Assembly (NCBI RefSeq): GCF_900128495.1
Contig: NZ_LT635801.1
Location: 2,754,691-2,818,690 of the forward strand
Source of the DNA: Bacteroides ilei
Lineage (GTDB): Bacteria > Bacteroidota > Bacteroidia > Bacteroidales > Bacteroidaceae
Length of the DNA stretch: 64,000 nucleotides
Reading direction: 5' to 3'
Below are positions 61,579-64,000 of this stretch, in pieces; position 1 is the first letter of the stretch, and every line of letters starts with the position of its first letter. The position numbers were made by a program, and so were the translations under genes. The notes under the pieces were generated by a model. It had not been told where the DNA came from and searched no databases. It saw nothing but the letters and a program-made list of their open reading frames with translations.

Positions 61579-62568
61579 ATGAATATTAGGAATATAGACT
61601 TAGGAGAAAAGCCCGTATTGCTGGCTCCCATGGAAGATGTGACCGATCCTGCATTCCGCCTGTTATGCAAGGAATTCGGGGCCGATATGGTATATACCGA
61701 ATTCGTATCAAGCGATGCACTGATCCGCTCTGTCGGAAAAACACTGCTAAAACTGAACATCAGTGAAGCCGAACGCCCTGTAGCCATCCAGATATATGGC
61801 AAGGATACCGAAACAATGGTTGAAGCCGCACGCATCGTAGAACAGGCACAACCGGATATTCTTGACATCAACTTCGGATGCCCCGTAAAACGGGTTGCCG
61901 GAAAAGGAGCAGGAGCAGGCATGCTGCAGAACGTACCGAAAATGCTGGAAATTACCAAGGCTGTTGTCAATGCCGTAAAAATACCGGTTACAGTAAAGAC
62001 CCGCCTCGGATGGGATGCCGACCACAAAATTATTGTCGACCTGGCAGAACAACTGCAGGATTGCGGTATAGAAGCTTTGACCATACACGGACGTACACGC
62101 GCCCAGATGTATACCGGAGAAGCCGACTGGACCTTGATCGGTGAAGTCAAGAAAAATCCCCGGATCCATATTCCTATTATAGGAAACGGCGACATCACTT
62201 CTGCCGAACGTGCCAAGGAATGTTTCGACAGATATGGAGTAGACGCCATCATGATAGGACGTGCCAGCTTTGGACGGCCCTGGATCTTCAAGGAAGTGAA
62301 ACATTATCTGAAAACGGGAGAACAGCTCCCTCCCCTTTCCTTCAAATGGAAAATGGACGTACTACGACGCGAAGTACAAGACAGTGTCAATCTTCTCGAT
62401 GAAAGAAGAGGAATCCTCCATGTCCGCCGTCACCTGGCTGCCTCTCCCCTGTTCAAGGGTATCCCGAATTTCAAAGAGACCCGCATAGCTATGCTGAGAG
62501 CTGAAACACTAGTACAGCTGAATGAAATCCTGGATCATATCGAAATGACATTCGGACAACAGCTATAA
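61579..62568 (+). CDS. dusB: tRNA-dihydrouridine synthase
   Basis: A 329-residue FMN-dependent enzyme reducing uridine in tRNA. The TIM barrel begins PVLLAPMEDVTDPAFRLLCK; the catalytic Cys is in LDINFGCPVKRVAGKGAGAG; EALTIHGRTRAQMYTGEADW and GNGDITSAERAKECFDRYGV bind FMN phosphate, with MIGRASFGRPWIFKEV. The C-terminal helical domain recognises tRNA. Sequence fits the DusB type. A TAATTTTG box lies at 61508-61515. It is divergent from the U32 gene. Confidence 0.95.
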   Translation: MNIRNIDLGEKPVLLAPMEDVTDPAFRLLCKEFGADMVYTEFVSSDALIRSVGKTLLKLNISEAERPVAIQIYGKDTETMVEAARIVEQAQPDILDINFGCPVKRVAGKGAGAGMLQNVPKMLEITKAVVNAVKIPVTVKTRLGWDADHKIIVDLAEQLQDCGIEALTIHGRTRAQMYTGEADWTLIGEVKKNPRIHIPIIGNGDITSAERAKECFDRYGVDAIMIGRASFGRPWIFKEVKHYLKTGEQLPPLSFKWKMDVLRREVQDSVNLLDERRGILHVRRHLAASPLFKGIPNFKETRIAMLRAETLVQLNEILDHIEMTFGQQL

Positions 62569-62573
62569 AAATA

Positions 62574-62622
62574 AAAAAGGTAAGGATATGCGGATAAAAC
62601 CGGAACATATCCTTACCTTTTT
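62574..62622. terminator. Bidirectional terminator between dusB and the GIN-domain gene
   Basis: 17-bp arms AAAAAGGTAAGGATATG / CATATCCTTACCTTTTT around a 15-base loop. Confidence 0.92.
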
Positions 62623-62637
62623 CTCCTTATAATCTCC

Positions 62638-63636
62638 TTATAACCTGGAAACCTTCTTCACATCACCTGAAATATGCGCAGGGCTCCCTTTATAGCCGAC
62701 ACTACCTCCTGTCGATACCTTGACAGTAAGTGTTCCGGACGGATGGCAGGTAATATCGCCAGAAGTTGAAGCACTGGCCGTCACATTACCGGCCTTTACA
62801 TTATCGGCCACCACATTACCACTGCTCGTCGCTGAAAAGACAGCATCCCGACAAGAACCGTTTTTCAAAACAATATCGCCCGACGAACTTGCTACAGCAG
62901 AAATATTTCCCGAACAAGTCACCGACTTAACCTCACAGCCTCCTGACGAAGAAGCTTCCATTTCCACATCGGCTGAGCTGACCAATGATCCCACATTACA
63001 GTCGCCCGATGAGGAAGCTGACAAGAAGAAAGCTCCGCCATCCAATTTATCAATATTGATATCACCGCTACTGGAAATATCCAAAGTAACCTTTCCATTA
63101 CATACTACATCCGACAACTTGATGTCACCACTGCTTGAAGCCTCCATATCCAACTCCCCGCATTTGATGGCAGAAGCATCCACATCTCCCGAACTGGATG
63201 AATGGATGCGTACCGGCTTAGCCGTATTCAAAGCAGTACCTAACTTTATATCGGCCGAACTCGAAGCCGCAAAAGAAATGACTTCAGGAGCATATACACG
63301 GACTTCACATTTGCTGTCTCCCCATCTGACAGATTCTCCATTCTTCAACTTAATTCCGGCTTTCAGCTCACCGTCCGAAACAGCAACATCAATATAAGGC
63401 AATATATTTTCCGGTGCATAAATCTCAATGCGCGGACTGCCCGCAGTCTGATAATAAACCACATTGACCGATGCATAAGCTACAATTGATGTCACATGAG
63501 TGGCACTGACCTCCCGGGTTACATACGTCTTGCTGGGAACAATGGTTTTACCCGTTACAGCAAAACCGCAAGCGGAACATAGAAACAAAACCGCTACAAA
63601 CATAAAGGAGCCTACAACTCCAACCGATGTCTTCAT
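62638..63636 (-). CDS. Head-GIN (DUF2807) adhesin-like lipoprotein with serine-rich repeats
   Basis: A 332-residue predicted lipoprotein (Leu-Cys-Ser-Ala-Cys near residue 23). A first domain (about residues 25-125) is the GIN head (VNVVYYQTAGSPRIEIYAPE). The rest is built of about nine repeats of 19 to 22 residues, each with a turn like A/S-S-S-S-G-D-I/V (for example ASSSGDIKL, ISSSGDINI, ASSSGDCNV, ASTSGDITC). That fits a beta-helix surface. Several repeats have cysteines (GDCNV, GGCEV, SCRDA, ITCHP). Function unknown; a surface or adhesion role is inferred from the fold only. Its repeat region is antisense-open, which produces a shadow frame. Confidence 0.85.
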   Translation of the reverse strand: MKTSVGVVGSFMFVAVLFLCSACGFAVTGKTIVPSKTYVTREVSATHVTSIVAYASVNVVYYQTAGSPRIEIYAPENILPYIDVAVSDGELKAGIKLKNGESVRWGDSKCEVRVYAPEVISFAASSSADIKLGTALNTAKPVRIHSSSSGDVDASAIKCGELDMEASSSGDIKLSDVVCNGKVTLDISSSGDINIDKLDGGAFFLSASSSGDCNVGSLVSSADVEMEASSSGGCEVKSVTCSGNISAVASSSGDIVLKNGSCRDAVFSATSSGNVVADNVKAGNVTASASTSGDITCHPSGTLTVKVSTGGSVGYKGSPAHISGDVKKVSRL

Positions 63637-63710
63637 TTTTTATATGTTTTAATGTTTATCTACCCTTTAGACGCAATTCGCCACAAAAAGTAACACAAAA
63701 AATGAAAAAA

Positions 63711-64000
63711 TCAACCCATCAGTTTAAATACCGGTGAAATAAACCAACGTTTATACATCAAAGTAGCCAGTTGATACACAAAAAATGCTGAAACAAATCC
63801 CACAATAGCATCAATCAGATAATGGGCCTGAATATAGACTGTAGCACAACACAACAAGATATAGAAGGGAGCCAGCACAAATGCCAGCTTCTTGCTGACA
63901 CGCCATGCCATGATCATCACAATGGTAGAAATACCGACATGCGAACTCGGGAATGCAGCAGTAGGACGTTCACCCACTTCCTGTGAAGCCTCGACCAACC
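63711..64000 (-). CDS. PAP2-family phosphatase, C-terminal part (runs past window end)
   Basis: 96 codons before the right edge with no true start in view; the gene continues beyond 64000. The PAP2 motifs 2 and 3 are present: FPSSHVGISTIVMIMAWRVS (Ser-Ser-His) and YIQAHYLIDAIVGFVSAFFV (His and Asp). Two or three membrane helices are visible. Members dephosphorylate phosphatidic acid or undecaprenyl diphosphate at the outer face of the inner membrane; the substrate is not clear from this part. Confidence 0.85.
   Translation of the reverse strand, partial: LVEASQEVGERPTAAFPSSHVGISTIVMIMAWRVSKKLAFVLAPFYILLCCATVYIQAHYLIDAIVGFVSAFFVYQLATLMYKRWFISPVFKLMG

Noticed and set aside
60201..62291. A 696-codon frame for the U32 peptidase
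   Set aside because: The first 276 codons are antisense to dusB and have low-complexity serine-rich character; the true start is ATG 61463.
62720..63397. A 225-codon plus-strand frame
   Set aside because: It is the antisense of the serine-repeat region of the GIN-domain gene; the repeats keep the other strand open.

Overview
The window is chromosomal DNA of a gut-type member of the Bacteroidales, most likely Bacteroides or Phocaeicola; the species cannot be named from this sequence. Three things point there. Many genes and tRNAs are preceded by the Bacteroidota-type -7 box TAnnTTTG, several with a TTG box 18 to 20 bases upstream. Classical Shine-Dalgarno sequences are rare. The gene content is typical: TonB-dependent receptors, GLPGLI protein, DUF4369/thioredoxin lipoproteins, two OmpH-like chaperones behind bamA, a TGS-type nucleoside kinase, and the rpoN-gcvH-purE-ispG run. 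Most of the window is ordinary core chromosome. The one clear mobile element is an IS1595-type insertion sequence.

Layout. 1-4842: end of an Fsr-type MFS exporter, then a tolC-emrA-emrB-like tripartite efflux operon. 5191-7321: two identical tRNA-Leu(CAA) genes flanking a thioredoxin lipoprotein and a cupin. 7486-8526: mannose-1-phosphate guanylyltransferase. 8619-12089: a TonB-dependent receptor split by a 1090-bp insertion sequence with an 8-bp target duplication. 12207-14462: HIT protein, greA, and a thioredoxin-fold lipoprotein without its CXXC. 14621-14708: four tandem 22-bp units, each a dyad, ahead of pnp. 17177-23281: GH43 enzyme, rubredoxin, sirtuin, two FKBP isomerases and a Na/Pi symporter. 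23371-32925: ThrRS-like/kinase fusion, rpoN-PAP2-gcvH-purE-ispG, S41 protease and PfkB kinase. 33004-33273: three tRNA-Asn genes. 33456-40968: CorA, a Sde182-like lipoprotein, a D-2-hydroxyacid dehydrogenase, an adaptor/TolC pair without a pump, and an EamA transporter whose apparent leader contains a second, different 22-bp repeat array. 41220-46904: a two-component system divergent from a GLPGLI protein and an outer-membrane barrel. 47003-52950: tRNA-Leu(TAA), tRNA-Gly, argH, an SRPBCC protein, pyrE, prmC-recX-comF and ribD. 53094-60112: DUF6242 lipoprotein, uppS-bamA-ompH-ompH and murI. 60201-64000: U32 peptidase, dusB, a GIN-domain repeat protein and the C-terminal part of a PAP2 phosphatase.

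The clearest functional groups are the efflux operon, the envelope-biogenesis run uppS-bamA-ompH-ompH, the two-component/GLPGLI/barrel unit, and the rpoN-to-ispG run. The most unusual structures are the two unrelated intergenic arrays that share a 22-bp period (two helical turns), the terminator-like hairpin between the greA promoter and its start codon, and several family members that have lost hallmark residues.
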